Positions 24,378 through 33,574 of a DNA stretch of 64,000 bases are shown here, in pieces. A program made the position numbers and the translations under genes. Location of the stretch: contig JAPVXR010000010.1 in assembly GCA_027214385.1 (NCBI GenBank), positions 62,001 to 126,000 on the forward strand, in the 5' to 3' direction. Below the pieces are notes generated by a model. It ran no database searches, was not told the DNA's origin, and saw nothing but the letters and a program-made list of their open reading frames with translations. Source of the DNA: Cryomorphaceae bacterium 1068. Its GTDB lineage: Bacteria; Bacteroidota; Bacteroidia; Flavobacteriales_D; Cryomorphaceae. Each line of letters begins with the position of its first letter. The stretch's first letter is position 1.

Positions 24378-26294
24378 CTAGCTTCTACCTCTCTTTGGGT
24401 AGCCACTGCCCTTTTTAGGATAACCCCCACCCTTCTTCGGATAGCCGCTTCCTTTCTTTTTTCCTTTGAACTTTCCTCCACCTTTGGAACCAAAACTCTT
24501 CTTCTCTTTAAATGGTTTATCTTCATAGGATGATTGAACGTGTTGGTCAGTAACAATCACATCTACCTGTCGTCCGCTAAAGTTCATGCCGCTGAGAGAC
24601 ATAGCCACCTCAGTGGCATACTTCTGCTCGACATCCACTGTGCTGCGCTCAGCATCAATCGAAATTCGACCAAAATTCACTTTGTCATTACCCATCACCT
24701 CATTGATGACTCCCATCAATCGATTGGGCTTTAATTCTTGACTAGAACCAACATTAATTTCCAAGGTGGTAAATCCCGATTCGGTCTTTCCGCCACTATC
24801 TCTGCGCGAACTGCGTTCAGGACGGTCACGGTAGCTATCGCGACTGCCGCGATCACTCCTCTCGTAGCGATCACCTCGGTCTCTGCGGTCATCTCTATCT
24901 CTATCTCTGCGGCCACTGCGTTCTCTTCTTCCTCCACGGTCGTCTCTGTCATTTCCTCTTGAAGAAGGAGAGGCATTTATATCTCCACCTTTCTCCGTTT
25001 CCACTTCGATAGATTTCAATGCATAACGCGTAAGCTGAGAAATGAGCTGATCTCGGTCCATCTCTGCTAGCAATACATTCATTTCAGCAACGAGATTGTC
25101 AAAATCCTTGTGCTCCGTGTTGGCATAGTGAATATCTTCTCCCACTCCCAAAACTCTTCCTCTGACGATTTCGTCCATGGTTGGAACTTTCTTGAGCTCG
25201 AACTTCTTGCCCACCATTTTCTCAATCTCTCTCAGCCTGCGGTTCTCGCGACTGTGAAGGATAGAAAGACAAATACCGCTTTTTCCTGCTCGTCCCGTTC
25301 TACCACTTCGGTGAACGTACACTTCAGGATCATCCGGCAGTGTGTAGTTGATTACGTGAGTAAGGTCATCTACATCGATACCACGTGCAGCCACATCAGT
25401 AGCTACTAACATACGCAGACTCTTTGAGCGAAAGTTGCGCATCACAGAGTCCCGTTGAGCTTGAGAAAGGTCACCGTTTAGTGCTTGTGCCGGATATCCA
25501 TGTCGGCTGAGCTTGCTAGCCAATTCGTTGGTCTCGCGTCGTGTTCGACAGAATACCACTCCGTAAAATTCGGGATGTGCATCGGCTAGTCGCTTCAAGG
25601 CCTCGTATCGATCCGAAGCTTTCACCATATAATACTCGTGAGTAACGTTCTTGGCGCCTTCATTTCGTTTTCCAATACTGATGCGCTTGGCTACACCCAT
25701 GTATTTTCTGGCGATGCTTTCTACTTTCGGAGGCATTGTAGCCGAAAACAACCACGTTGATTTTTCTTTCGGCATTTCTTTGAAGATGCTCTCCAAGTCG
25801 TCCTTGAATCCCATGTTCAACATTTCATCCGCCTCATCGAGAACGAACCATTCGATATTTTCCAACTTGAGAATACCTCTCTTGATCATATCCACTACTC
25901 GACCCGGAGTTCCAACCACGACTTGCGACCCCTTGTTCAGAAATCTAGCTTGAGTGCTTATAGGTGCTCCGCCGTAGACAGGAGTGATAAACAGATTGTC
26001 AATGTACTTGGCGTAATCTTGTATGTCTTTAGTGATCTGCAAGCAGAGTTCTCGCGTAGGACAGAGAATTAATGCTTGAGTAAATTTCGAAGATGTATCA
26101 ACGTGATGTACCAACGGCAACCCAAAACCAGCCGTTTTACCCGTTCCCGTTTGTGCGAGTGCCACCAAGTCGCTTGCATCTTCCTCTAGTAAAGCCAATG
26201 TTTCTACCTGAACGGGCGTAGGCTTAGTAAAGCCCATATCGTCAATAGCCCGCAATATTTCAGGCTTTAAGCCCGATTCCAAAAAATTTTCCAT
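24378..26294 (-). CDS. DEAD-box ATP-dependent RNA helicase (DeaD/CsdA-like)
   Basis: This 638-residue helicase remodels RNA, usually in ribosome assembly or cold growth. The Q motif (FTKPTPVQ), Walker A (AQTGTGKT, 47-54), DEAD box (VLDEADEML), SAT motif (FSATMPP) and motif VI (HRSGRTGRAG) are intact. After the core come an Arg/Asp/Gly-rich linker, a DbpA-type RNA-binding domain (FTTLEINVGSSQELKPNRLM to RQVDVIV) and a basic tail of GYPKKG repeats. A -7 box lies about 85 bases ahead of the ATG, giving the long leader common for cold-shock mRNAs. A strong terminator follows. Confidence 0.94.
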   Translation of the reverse strand: MENFLESGLKPEILRAIDDMGFTKPTPVQVETLALLEEDASDLVALAQTGTGKTAGFGLPLVHHVDTSSKFTQALILCPTRELCLQITKDIQDYAKYIDNLFITPVYGGAPISTQARFLNKGSQVVVGTPGRVVDMIKRGILKLENIEWFVLDEADEMLNMGFKDDLESIFKEMPKEKSTWLFSATMPPKVESIARKYMGVAKRISIGKRNEGAKNVTHEYYMVKASDRYEALKRLADAHPEFYGVVFCRTRRETNELASKLSRHGYPAQALNGDLSQAQRDSVMRNFRSKSLRMLVATDVAARGIDVDDLTHVINYTLPDDPEVYVHRSGRTGRAGKSGICLSILHSRENRRLREIEKMVGKKFELKKVPTMDEIVRGRVLGVGEDIHYANTEHKDFDNLVAEMNVLLAEMDRDQLISQLTRYALKSIEVETEKGGDINASPSSRGNDRDDRGGRRERSGRRDRDRDDRRDRGDRYERSDRGSRDSYRDRPERSSRRDSGGKTESGFTTLEINVGSSQELKPNRLMGVINEVMGNDKVNFGRISIDAERSTVDVEQKYATEVAMSLSGMNFSGRQVDVIVTDQHVQSSYEDKPFKEKKSFGSKGGGKFKGKKKGSGYPKKGGGYPKKGSGYPKRGRS

Positions 26295-26377
26295 GAAATT
26301 GTTGTGATGTGTTCCTGCGGGACTGGCTGAGGAAAGATGAAGTAATTAAGTATGTATGCCCGCTATTAATCAGGCCG

Positions 26378-26385
26378 CAAAGATA
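26378..26385 (-). promoter_or_regulatory. Putative -7 element of the DEAD-box helicase gene
   Basis: The minus strand reads TATCTTTG followed by CGG, an exact TAnnTTTG match. It predicts an untranslated leader of roughly 80 bases before the ATG at 26294. Confidence 0.55.
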
Positions 26386-26670
26386 ACTCAATTTTTCGAG
26401 CCTTTGATTTTTAAGAGCGACTCTATTTTCGCCTTTGATTCAGCCAGTTTGTCGTCTGCTCATTCATGAACGCTTTGAAGAATATTATGAACTATATACA
26501 TGAAGGTCAGCCAATCTGGAAATTCATCATTACTTTACAAAAGTATCCAATCCATAGATTCACGCTTTTCAAAGTTTTTGAAATCAAGTAATGGTATCAA
26601 ACTATGAGAAGCAACGTCTGCATAATCCGCCTTATTCGGCATAGACAAATTCATAAAACGAAAAACCTTA
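26386..26670. other. Intergenic spacer of about 285 bases
   Basis: Between the helicase promoter and the terminator of the giant protein gene nothing convincing is coded. One 41-codon frame on the plus strand (26466-26591, beginning MNALKNIMNYIHEG) has no ribosome site or terminator and is not called. The spacer is AT-rich without repeats that I can see. Confidence 0.4.
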
Positions 26671-26704
26671 AACAAAAAAACCCCGCTCGAAAACGAGCGG
26701 GGTT
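26671..26704 (-). terminator. Intrinsic terminator of the giant T9SS protein gene
   Basis: AACCCCGCTCG (26679-26689) pairs perfectly with CGAGCGGGGTT (26694-26704) around AAAA; on the minus strand it is followed by seven T. It lies about 27 bases after the stop codon. Confidence 0.88.
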
Positions 26705-26730
26705 CTATAGTTTAATGGTTGCTATTTAAC

Positions 26731-29700
26731 TCATCTGGCTATGATCAACTTCTTGACTTCCACCTGTGCTCCGCTGGTATAGCGATAGAGGTAGACCCCA
26801 TTGGGTAATCCACTTCCATCAAACTCAGTGCGGTATTCTGCATCAGCATCCATCATTCCGTTGAAAAGCATAGCTACTCTCCTTCCGGTCATATCATATA
26901 CTTCCAGCGTTGCAGCAGCTTCTTTCGAAGAACTGAACACTGCGTATGATGTTCCCTCGGTTGGATTGGGTGCAATTTCAAGATTCAAATGAGATTGCAT
27001 CTCTGTGCTTGTGCCTGTCCAAATACCGGCTACATTAATCGGCATACAGCCCGAAGCCATATCGCCTTGATTCACAAAGAATGACTCTCCATCCAGTAAG
27101 AGCTGAACTCTCTGACCGGTGTCATTGGCATCAGCATCACCTACGATTAGCCTCTGACGACCATCAACCGATAGGAAGAAGTCTCCGTCGCTGCGTAGCG
27201 CTAGTCCTGAAGATCCCTCAGGCACAAAGCCCAAGTTGACATTCTGACCATCGATGATCACTTCGAAAGCTCGATTGGGCCCCGAAGAAACCAAGTAGAG
27301 CATGCCATTCTCACCGAAGGCTATGTCACCATCGCCGATATTGGCACCCGAAACCGCTACCCCTACTCCATCTTGTGGGTGGTACGTGTACACTCGATTC
27401 ATCAATTCGCTTGAAGCGAAAAGTGAGCCATCGTTGAAACCAGCGCCCGTAAATCCTGAAACGGAATACTGCGTTTCAATAACTTCGCTTGGCACGACTT
27501 CAGTGGCATTCATGTCTAGCGTTTGGTAGGCTGCATCATTTCTGTGCACCATATAGAGCAATCCGCTTACCTCATCGTAAGCCAAGCTCACTTCCACTTC
27601 GAGAGAAGCAATGAGACTCAAGCTGGCTTCATCAGCATCGTCAGCAACCATAAAGCTGTAGATGTCCGATCCACCGCCTTCATTGGCAGAAGCCAAGAAG
27701 TACACATAGTCGCAGCTCACCACATCGGGTACGCAGTTGCAATTCTCGTCATACGTTCCCGCTTGTCCGTCTGCATCGCAGGAAGTTCCCGGCTCAGCAG
27801 GTCCATTCGGCACGCCTTCGCAGTCCGCACAAGTCTCATTGTCGTTATCGGGATTGTCGTCGCAGACTCCGCATTCATCCTCGGTTGAATTTCCGTTTGG
27901 AACTCCGGCACAATCCGCGCAAGTGCTATTGAAGTCAGGATCGTTGGGAAGACGGCAAACACCGCATTCGTCGAGAATGGATTCTCCATTCGGAACACCG
28001 GCACAATCGGTACAGGTGCTATTGAAATCGGGGTCATCCGCCTCACGGCAAACACCGCATTCATCAACTATACCTGTTCCACCCGGAACACCAAAACAAT
28101 CCTCCGTACAAGCTTCTTCGCCCGTAGTACCACCAACACATTCGCCGCAATTGTCGAGGAATGCCTCTCCGTTAATCACACCCGCACAGTCGGTACACGT
28201 CTCGTTGTCGTTCGTTGGGTCATCATCACAAACGCCGCATTCATCCGTAGTAGCTGAACCACCGGGAACACCTGCGCAGTCAAGCACACATGGGCCTTCA
28301 TCATCGAATACAGTCACGAAAATTGAGTTGGAAATGGCCTCGCATCCGTCTACGGTCGTTCCGGTTACGAAATAAGTTCCCGTTCCTTCTACTATCAGAG
28401 AAGGTCCCGTATCCCCCGTATTCCAGAGGTATGATTCGAATGCGTCATTCGCACTAAGCGTAACGGAGCTGCCCGCGCAGATTTCGGTTTCACCATCAGC
28501 CACAATCATCAAAGTTGGGACATCTTTCACATCTATGACCACTTCATTTGATTCTGCCGAGCATCCGTCCGCAGTGAGGGCGGTAACGAAAAAAGTCCCG
28601 TCTACTGTTACTTCAATCGATTGACCGATTTGTCCATTGGACCATAGGTAATTGGCAAAACCGGGACTTGCCTCAATGATGAGGGACTCACCTTCGCAAA
28701 TCGTTGCATCACCGTTGGCAGAAGCAGTTAATTGAGGTACAATAAAATTGGAGAGATTTACACTTTCTGACACACCAATACAACCGTTGGCATCAAAGCC
28801 AAGAACGAAATAGTTGCCTGTTTCGGCAGTAGTAATCGTTGATTCAGTGCCAACCACAGCTCCATTCAAAATCCATTGATATTCGGCTAGTCCTGCGGTA
28901 GCTGAGAAAGTAACTTCCTCTCCGGGACAAACGGTTTGGTCTGCTTCGCTAATCTCAACAGTAGGTTCACTTCCGCAAAAATCACCAAGAGTGTATTGAG
29001 CGCAACCCGTCGAACGACTGAGCCTGACGTAGTAAGTTCCTGCTTCGGTAATCTCAAAATTCAATGTATTTTCTCCTTCGCCATATGCGGAATTTGTTAA
29101 CTGAGATCCGCCGCCATTGTAGAGGTAGATAAAACCTGACATGGTTCCGACGACATTAAACTCAGCTTGAAAATCAAAAGGAACTTCAGCTACTTCCAGC
29201 TGATACCAGTCTTCAGTATCAACACCCGTATCTGCATCGATGTATCCTAAGTGGCCTTCATTAACAGTTCCGTTTGCCGATGGTATTGCAGAAGCGAGAG
29301 CTCCATTCGGTTCATCATCGTTGGCGTATATATTTGGTGCCACCGACACATTGCCCGTATACGAACCACATGAAGTAGACCTGAAGATGCGAGCAAAAAT
29401 AGTGTCTGCCGCAAAACAAGTGGCTGAGATGGATTGACTTCCCTCGGCAAAACTGGAGTTAACCAATTGGGATCCATCCTTTTCGTATAAATAGAAAAAG
29501 CCCGTTCCTGTTCCGACGAAGTCCAGACTGAAAGTAACCGTTCCATCGTTGGGCAAGGCTATTGCAAACCAGTCTTCAGGATCTGTTCCGCTGGCAACGT
29601 TGATGTACCCGATTCGACCGGTAAAATCATCTCCATTGTTGTAGATCTCACCTTCGGGAACAGTCAGTTGCGTATTGTTAGGCTCCAGATCACCTGCGTA

Positions 29701-31218
29701 AACAGTCGTTTGATAACTTACCGAACCAATGTAAGAACCACATCCTGTTGATCGGAAGACGCGGACTGATACCGTGTCAGCCGCCCTACAATCGACGGTG
29801 AATTCGTGGATACCTTCACTCACCGAAACATTAGTTATTTGCGATCCATCAGACTCATACAGGTACATAAATCCGGTGAATGATCCTTCAAATTCCATGG
29901 TAAGCGTAAATGATCCGTCTTCGGGCATTACTACGTCGAACCAATCTTCGGGGTCGGTACCACTTGTAACATTGATGTATCCGATACGGCCGGTGAATTC
30001 TTCGTCGGCATTGAAGGTTTCCTGAACGTCTACCTGCACATTATTGGGCTCCAAATCACCATCATATACCGTAGTTTCGAAACTCATAGACCCGATATAC
30101 GATCCACAACCCGTGGATCTGAAAATACGCACGCCATAGGTATCGGCAGCACGACAATCAACTGTGAACTCATTGACACCTTCGCTTACTGCAATATTTG
30201 TTATTAGCGATCCATCCGACTCGTAGAGGTACATGAAGCCAGTGAAGGAGCCATCAAAAGTCATGGTAAGTGTATATGATCCGTCTTCGGGCATTACCAC
30301 GTTGAACCAATCTTCTCCATCGGTTCCATTTGTGGCATTAATGTAACCGATCCGACCGGTGAATTCTTCGTCAGTATCAAATGTTTCCTGAACGGTGACT
30401 TGTGTATTGTTTGGCTCTGCATCACCCGGATAAAACGTTGTTTCAAAACTCATCGATCCCGTATAGGATCCACATCCTGTGGACCGAAAAAGTCGGACGC
30501 TAAAGGTGTCCGCAGCTCTACAATCAATCGTGAGAACCTCGGTACCTTCACTTACACTGGTATTAGTAACCAATGATCCATCGGATTCATAGATGTACAT
30601 AAAGCCGGTGAACGACCCTTCAAAATCCATGGTGAGTGTATACGAACCATCTTCAGGCATCACCACGTCGAACCAATCTTCTGAATCAGTCACCGGATTG
30701 GTATAGCCGATATGCCCTGTAAACTCTTCGTTAGCCGCAAAAGTCTCCAAGACAGTGGCCTGCGTATTATTTGGCTCCATATCACCGATCTGTAGGGGCG
30801 GTGTGAATTCTACCGAGAGGGTATAATCCCCTGTATTGGACGAACTCACGCGAACGTAAATTAGCCCTGACCCGACGCAATCTGCGTTTAGGACTGCAGT
30901 TCCATTGACGGATACATTTGTAATCTGAGACCCATTAGATCGGTAGAAATAAAGAAATCCCGTCATGCCTTCACTATAAGTTACATTGGCTTCGAGAGAT
31001 CCGTTGTCAGGCAGATCAATTGCATAATAATCATCTGCGTCGACAGCCGGTTCCGTATTCAGGGTTCCCGTTACTTCTGTCGCCAAATCCAGAGGAGTGG
31101 CGGTGGCAGTTGAGTTGTTTGGTTCTACATCGGCAAATGCTGCCGTAGCTGTAAAGCACAGGAAAAGGAGGCCGATGAGCCTCAGTCCCTCTTTGGTTTT
31201 AAGTAAGCAATACTTCAT
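26731..31218 (-). CDS. Giant secreted repeat protein with T9SS sorting tail (PPC, Ig-like, Cys-rich, propeller-like)
   Basis: A 1495-residue protein from ATG 31218, chosen because MKYCLLKTKEGLRLIGLLFL begins the signal peptide; the 40 residues upstream are not protein-like. Six PPC-type repeats of about 120 residues (starts E-P-N-N/G, ends RSTGCGSY) fill about 30-750. Three Ig/PKD-like domains follow to about 975 (VCPGEEVTFSA, ICEGESLIIEA, ICAGSSVTLSA). Then comes a Cys-rich region of repeated D-C-A-G-V-P-N-G and D-E-C-G-V-C units to about 1165, and a propeller-like region. It ends in a T9SS type A tail (IAPNPTEG ... YDMTGRRV ... LPNGVYLYRY). Cell-surface or released, probably adhesive (inference). 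Confidence 0.88.
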   Translation of the reverse strand: MKYCLLKTKEGLRLIGLLFLCFTATAAFADVEPNNSTATATPLDLATEVTGTLNTEPAVDADDYYAIDLPDNGSLEANVTYSEGMTGFLYFYRSNGSQITNVSVNGTAVLNADCVGSGLIYVRVSSSNTGDYTLSVEFTPPLQIGDMEPNNTQATVLETFAANEEFTGHIGYTNPVTDSEDWFDVVMPEDGSYTLTMDFEGSFTGFMYIYESDGSLVTNTSVSEGTEVLTIDCRAADTFSVRLFRSTGCGSYTGSMSFETTFYPGDAEPNNTQVTVQETFDTDEEFTGRIGYINATNGTDGEDWFNVVMPEDGSYTLTMTFDGSFTGFMYLYESDGSLITNIAVSEGVNEFTVDCRAADTYGVRIFRSTGCGSYIGSMSFETTVYDGDLEPNNVQVDVQETFNADEEFTGRIGYINVTSGTDPEDWFDVVMPEDGSFTLTMEFEGSFTGFMYLYESDGSQITNVSVSEGIHEFTVDCRAADTVSVRVFRSTGCGSYIGSVSYQTTVYAGDLEPNNTQLTVPEGEIYNNGDDFTGRIGYINVASGTDPEDWFAIALPNDGTVTFSLDFVGTGTGFFYLYEKDGSQLVNSSFAEGSQSISATCFAADTIFARIFRSTSCGSYTGNVSVAPNIYANDDEPNGALASAIPSANGTVNEGHLGYIDADTGVDTEDWYQLEVAEVPFDFQAEFNVVGTMSGFIYLYNGGGSQLTNSAYGEGENTLNFEITEAGTYYVRLSRSTGCAQYTLGDFCGSEPTVEISEADQTVCPGEEVTFSATAGLAEYQWILNGAVVGTESTITTAETGNYFVLGFDANGCIGVSESVNLSNFIVPQLTASANGDATICEGESLIIEASPGFANYLWSNGQIGQSIEVTVDGTFFVTALTADGCSAESNEVVIDVKDVPTLMIVADGETEICAGSSVTLSANDAFESYLWNTGDTGPSLIVEGTGTYFVTGTTVDGCEAISNSIFVTVFDDEGPCVLDCAGVPGGSATTDECGVCDDDPTNDNETCTDCAGVINGEAFLDNCGECVGGTTGEEACTEDCFGVPGGTGIVDECGVCREADDPDFNSTCTDCAGVPNGESILDECGVCRLPNDPDFNSTCADCAGVPNGNSTEDECGVCDDNPDNDNETCADCEGVPNGPAEPGTSCDADGQAGTYDENCNCVPDVVSCDYVYFLASANEGGGSDIYSFMVADDADEASLSLIASLEVEVSLAYDEVSGLLYMVHRNDAAYQTLDMNATEVVPSEVIETQYSVSGFTGAGFNDGSLFASSELMNRVYTYHPQDGVGVAVSGANIGDGDIAFGENGMLYLVSSGPNRAFEVIIDGQNVNLGFVPEGSSGLALRSDGDFFLSVDGRQRLIVGDADANDTGQRVQLLLDGESFFVNQGDMASGCMPINVAGIWTGTSTEMQSHLNLEIAPNPTEGTSYAVFSSSKEAAATLEVYDMTGRRVAMLFNGMMDADAEYRTEFDGSGLPNGVYLYRYTSGAQVEVKKLIIAR
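27740..28290 (-). repeat. Cys-rich tandem coding repeats in the giant T9SS protein
   Basis: Within the giant gene, five to six copies of a unit coding D-C-A-G-V-P-N-G-x-x-x-x-D-E-C-G-V-C, then a short Asp/Asn-rich spacer, follow one another. The DNA is well conserved between copies, which also leaves a long open but noncoding frame on the opposite strand. The repeat is prone to recombination. Confidence 0.75.
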
Positions 31219-31706
31219 TGAATTTTGGTTTAGTGCCCTCGGAGCTAAAGAGTTTAAGGTAGGTTTAGATTGATTATTTATACAACTCGTCGAGCGGGTT
31301 TGCATGTTCATCGATCTAAATTGAAAAGGTGAACACAATTTCAGAGATCAAATATTTAGAGGTCAGATATCAGAGAAAAATTGGGAAATAGACATGGTCG
31401 ATTGGGAGTGACCAGTGGGCAGCTTTTCAGTGGGTAGTGATCAATTAGGAATGATCAATTAAAAATGGTCAGGCCTGAGTTGTCTTGATACTTGGTACTT
31501 AATACTTCGTACGAAATTAGCTGATTTAAACGCTGAGCCGCGGAGGTTGCAGAGAGAGTTTGATCGATCACCGTTAACTTAGGAATGATCAATCAAGAAT
31601 GGTTGGGCCTATGGTATCAGGTCTTTTCTTGATACTTCGTACTTAATACTTTGACCAACTTTTATCATACTCATCGGTATTTTTCGATCTTCGTTGACTC
31701 GTTAGA
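31219..31706. other. Intergenic region of 488 bases with an imperfect direct repeat
   Basis: No gene is supported here. A unit beginning GGAATGATCAAT and ending CTTGATACTTCGTACTTAATAC occurs twice, at about 31448-31510 and 31582-31653, with diverged sequence between. A GCTGAGCCGCGGAGGTTGCAG phrase (split here by degeneracy) lies between the copies. Such degenerate phrases resemble dispersed intergenic relics rather than regulatory sites. Both flanking promoters (for the giant gene and the PagL-like gene) should lie at its ends. Confidence 0.5.
31448..31653. repeat. Imperfect direct repeat, two copies
   Basis: Copy A (31448-31510) and copy B (31582-31653) share GGAATGATCAAT, AATGGT, GGCCT and CTTGATACTT plus GTACTTAATACTT in the same order. 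Their spacing and decay suggest an old duplication or two insertions of one dispersed element. Confidence 0.55.
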
Positions 31707-32822
31707 ATGAAAAGTCAATTCAATTTTTTTATAGCGTTCTTTTTGGTCGCCATTGCCCATCAAATTACTTTTGGTCAAGCCAGTGTTGACTCGCTTGATG
31801 GTGGCCTCAGCTTGAGTGTCAATGGACATTATGGATTTGTGATTCCCGAGTATTCGAGCTTCATTCTCCTCACGGATGAGCCCGTTAGAAGCGGTGAAAT
31901 ATCTCTTGAAAAAAGGCTTGGCGCCAAAAATTCTTGGAACGCGATATACAACTATCCTACGGTAGGGCTTACATTGTTTTACACAACACTCGGAAGCAGT
32001 GAGGTTCACGGTAGTGAAATTGCCCTCTTTCCATTCATTCGGCTGCCCGTTTTTCAATCACCCAAGTTCAATGCAGGAATTTCTTTGGGTTTAGGTTTGG
32101 GGTATGTCACCAAAACCTACGACGAAGAGACCAACCCTTACAACGTGGTGGTCGGTTCAAATCTGAACGCTCATTTTCAAACGAAAGTCGATCTGCGTTA
32201 TCAGCTCTCTGATGCGCTGGGAATCCAAACGGGATTGGCTTTCGGCCACTTATCCAATGCCAATACGGCCGAGCCGAATATCGGGATCAACAATGGAACA
32301 ATTTACTTGGGATTGAACTACGTGCTTAAAAGAGAAAGATTAGCCGGAAATACAGAAGAATTCTCGCCGTCTAAAAAGGTCTTTTACGAAGTAGCCCTTG
32401 CTCCGGGGTTCAAATCGACCAGAGCCCTGAAAGACTCTCGGCATTTCACCCTATCAGCCACGGGAGATCTATGGAAGCCCCTTTCAAGAATCATATCAGT
32501 CGGAATCGGGCCCGATATTTTTTACGACGGATCAGCAGAAACGGAGCTCACCATCGACGATAGTAAAACGTATGAACCCATCATGCAATGGAGCACGGGA
32601 ATCCACGGTTCATTCTCTTTGCGTTACGATCGACTGCGCCTTATTCTTCAAGCCGGTGTCTACGTCGGCCTTGCCAATGAGGTAGAAGACGAGCCAATTT
32701 ACAATCGAGCTATGGTACGTTACGATGTCTCGGAAAAATTCATTGCCTACTTTGCCATGAAGTCGCACTTGCACATTTTAGATCACCCCGAATTTGGATT
32801 CGGCTATCGCTGGGGAAAATGA
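31707..32822 (+). CDS. Acyloxyacyl hydrolase / PagL-like lipid A deacylase
   Basis: A 371-residue outer-membrane protein with a signal peptide (FFIAFFLVAIAHQITFGQ). The first domain, about 30-210, is PagL-like: it carries the active-site stretch FGHLSNANTAEPNIGIN with H181 and S183 as the expected catalytic His and Ser, followed by TIYLGLNYVLKR as a final strand. PagL removes a 3-O-linked acyl chain from lipid A. The remaining 160 residues (about 211-371) look like a second barrel (FTLSATGDLWKPLSR, SFSLRYDRLRLILQAGVYVG), so the protein is about twice the size of PagL. It overlaps the DUF2807 lipoprotein gene by ATGA. Confidence 0.78.
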   Translation: MKSQFNFFIAFFLVAIAHQITFGQASVDSLDGGLSLSVNGHYGFVIPEYSSFILLTDEPVRSGEISLEKRLGAKNSWNAIYNYPTVGLTLFYTTLGSSEVHGSEIALFPFIRLPVFQSPKFNAGISLGLGLGYVTKTYDEETNPYNVVVGSNLNAHFQTKVDLRYQLSDALGIQTGLAFGHLSNANTAEPNIGINNGTIYLGLNYVLKRERLAGNTEEFSPSKKVFYEVALAPGFKSTRALKDSRHFTLSATGDLWKPLSRIISVGIGPDIFYDGSAETELTIDDSKTYEPIMQWSTGIHGSFSLRYDRLRLILQAGVYVGLANEVEDEPIYNRAMVRYDVSEKFIAYFAMKSHLHILDHPEFGFGYRWGK

Positions 32823-33526
32823 GAAGACTCTACTATATCTTGCTATTGATTGTCTTTTGGGGTTGCTCAAAAGACGAGGAACTAATCAGGACATTCGATT
32901 TAGACGCATTCAATAAAATTGAGTTCAATGATAGTTTTAAGGTTCGTTTTCACACCTCTGATGAATTCAAAATTGTAGCCAATGGATCAGAGCGTTTTAT
33001 AGAAGATCTTGAAGTAATCTCCACGGGAGACTCAGTAGTGATTGAAAACAAAGTAAAGGCGGCTTGGCTATGGCCTGAATCCAATAAAGTGATATTGGAC
33101 GTTTATTGCGATTCTCTAGCACAAATCAAAGCGAGTGAGAGTTGTACGATTTCTTCGATCGACACCCTCCGCTCAGATAACCTTCTTCTCATAGTCAGTA
33201 GCAAACTAAATATAGCAGATCTTAAATTGAACTGTCGTGAGTTTTCATATTATAACAACTTCCCTTGCGGAGGAGTGATGACCTTTTCGGGAAAGGCGGA
33301 TAAATTGGATATCTTTAATTACGCATTGATGCAAGTCGAGGCCTCAGATCTCAGCGCAACCAGAGTCTTTGTTGAAAATCATTCAGGAGCGTCTTGTGCG
33401 GTGAAAGCCTTGGATGAATTCTCCTACTCCATCTACAATCGAGGTGACATCTTTCTTTCCGGAGCTCCGGAGGTTATTACTCTTATCGAAAACTCAGGCG
33501 AAGGCGAGTTGATCGTTGTGCCATAG
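32819..33526 (+). CDS. DUF2807 (GIN-domain) lipoprotein
   Basis: A 235-residue protein with a lipoprotein signal (ILLLIVFWGC, C16) and a right-handed beta-helix-like head GIN domain. Typical signs are AFNKIEFNDSFKVRFHTSDEF and the ladder of short strands (VVIENKVK, VILDVYCDSLAQIKASES, LLLIVSSKLNIADLKL). Its start overlaps the PagL-like gene by 4 bases, so the two are cotranslated. Family function is unknown; an adhesin or envelope role is often assumed. Confidence 0.84.
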   Translation: MRRLYYILLLIVFWGCSKDEELIRTFDLDAFNKIEFNDSFKVRFHTSDEFKIVANGSERFIEDLEVISTGDSVVIENKVKAAWLWPESNKVILDVYCDSLAQIKASESCTISSIDTLRSDNLLLIVSSKLNIADLKLNCREFSYYNNFPCGGVMTFSGKADKLDIFNYALMQVEASDLSATRVFVENHSGASCAVKALDEFSYSIYNRGDIFLSGAPEVITLIENSGEGELIVVP

Positions 33527-33574
33527 ACACTTAAAAATTTCTTTTACTTTTAGTCCAAACCAAACTTATCAAGT

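Noticed and set aside
26466-26591. 41-codon plus-strand frame (MNALKNIMNYIHEG...)
   Set aside because: No ribosome site, terminator, promoter or partner gene; such a frame is expected by chance.
27737-28375. 212-codon plus-strand frame rich in Ser/Pro
   Set aside because: It is the reverse complement of the Cys-rich coding repeats; the openness comes from the repeat.
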